The translations under genes were made by a program, and so were the position numbers. Positions 12,367 to 12,965 of a DNA stretch of 12,965 bases are shown here, piece by piece (within the stretch, counting starts at the first letter, position 1; every line of letters begins with the position of its first letter). The notes under the pieces are model-generated. The model was not told where the DNA came from and ran no database searches. It saw only the letters and a program-made list of their open reading frames with translations. Source of the stretch: Prochloron sp. SP5CPC1 (GTDB taxonomy: Bacteria > Cyanobacteriota > Cyanobacteriia > Cyanobacteriales > Prochloraceae); assembly GCA_014323965.1 (NCBI GenBank), contig JACONB010000048.1:1-12965 (forward strand), written 5' to 3'.

Positions 12367-12965
12367 CTATAACTGCTCTCTGACAGCTTCTAAAGGCAAA
12401 TTTAATGCTGCTGCTACTTGTTGGATAGACAAACCCATTGCCAAGAGACGAGGAACCGCATCAGTCAGCTCTTTTTCTGCTCGTTGAGCACGTTGAGACT
12501 CTTGTTCAGCCCTTTGAAACTCCTGTTCAGCCCGTCGAAACTCCATGTCAGCCCTTTCCCGTTCCCGTTCCCGCTGTTCCATTATTTCTACATAGGTTGC
12601 AAAAGGTTCTCCTGAGGAACGAAATAATTGCAACTTTTGGTTGATCACTTCAAAGCGCACGGACATATGGGGACTTATCCAACCAGACATGTTAGAAATA
12701 GGCTCTAAAGTCTCTTGACGCCGCAACCAACCTTTTAAAACTCCCCTTTCTGGGTAAAATAGATAATATTCTTCCACTCCGTAATGCTCATAGAATCCGT
12801 GTTTTGTTTCTTCCAATTCTTTTATCGTATTAGAGGGAGAAGCAATTTCAAAAACTGCCTGGGGTGGAATATTCCCTTCCTCCCACTGCTTGTAAGAACC
12901 TCTGTCTCCCTTTTCCCTGCCAAACACCACCATAACATCGGGAGCTTGCCTAATTTTCGGTTTCC
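12367..12965 (-). CDS. Uma2 (DUF820) family protein with coiled-coil tail (partial at the N-terminus)
   Basis: The frame is open to the right edge; an internal ATG at 12933 is not the true start, because the ten codons before it (KPKIRQAPDV) belong to the family domain. Uma2 proteins have a PD-(D/E)XK nuclease-like fold and are strongly expanded in cyanobacteria, with unclear roles. Visible here are PDVMVVFG (Asp of the active site), AVFEIASPSNT (Glu), and ETKHGFYEHYGVEEYYLFYPE (candidate Lys followed by the conserved EYY). After the domain comes a charged heptad-rich coil (RERERERADMEFRRAEQE, FQRAEQE, SQRAQRAEKEL) and a short C-terminal helix-turn-helix-like motif (RLLAMGLSIQQVAAALNLPLEAV) common in this subgroup. 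It is 80 bp upstream of the kinase-like gene on the same strand and may be cotranscribed with it. Confidence 0.85.
   Translation of the reverse strand, partial: KPKIRQAPDVMVVFGREKGDRGSYKQWEEGNIPPQAVFEIASPSNTIKELEETKHGFYEHYGVEEYYLFYPERGVLKGWLRRQETLEPISNMSGWISPHMSVRFEVINQKLQLFRSSGEPFATYVEIMEQRERERERADMEFRRAEQEFQRAEQESQRAQRAEKELTDAVPRLLAMGLSIQQVAAALNLPLEAVREQL

Overview
The window is chromosomal DNA from a cyanobacterium, most likely filamentous. The evidence is a complete urtABCDE urea-transporter set in the cyanobacterial order, an SLH-type iron uptake porin, six GCGATCGC (HIP1) octamers where chance predicts well under one, a Mo-dependent-nitrogenase C-terminal family remnant, and several short interspersed repeats of the kind common in filamentous cyanobacterial genomes. 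The species cannot be named from the sequence alone.

Layout. 1-669 (-): amino-terminal part of an outer-membrane iron uptake porin running off the left edge. It is divergent from 854-6224 (+), the urtA-urtB-urtC-urtD-urtE cluster, which starts behind a promoter with the spacing of an NtcA-activated promoter. 6239-6484 (-): a decayed nitrogenase-associated reading frame. 6598-7164 (-): a small coiled-coil protein built from 11-residue repeats with a C-terminal membrane anchor, behind a near-consensus promoter and a 9-bp hairpin. 7482-10785 (-): mfd, split into two frames. 10985-11356 (+): a single-domain CheY/PilH-like response regulator. 11366-12286 (-): a protein of the serine/threonine kinase fold lacking key catalytic residues. 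12367-12965 (-): a Uma2-family protein cut by the right edge.

How the genes work together. UrtA binds urea at the cell surface, UrtB and UrtC form the membrane channel, and UrtD and UrtE are the two ATPases. UrtE is interrupted by an in-frame TAA (a GAA-to-TAA change by comparison with the family) that removes the switch histidine, so the transporter may be impaired unless the stop is an error or is read through. Mfd has apparently lost about 59 nt between helicase motifs I and II, which removes motif Ia and shifts the frame.

The strongest theme is erosion and repeat invasion. There are three broken genes in about 5.3 kb (urtE, the nitrogenase-family remnant, mfd). A decayed copy of the kinase 3' end lies on the far side of the response regulator gene. 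Interspersed repeats supply the stop of urtB, the stop of urtC with the start of urtD, and the last codons of mfd. I see no convincing complete new defence or metabolic system. The most original leads are the pseudokinase/response-regulator locus with its flanking direct repeats and the hendecad-repeat membrane protein with its hairpin leader.
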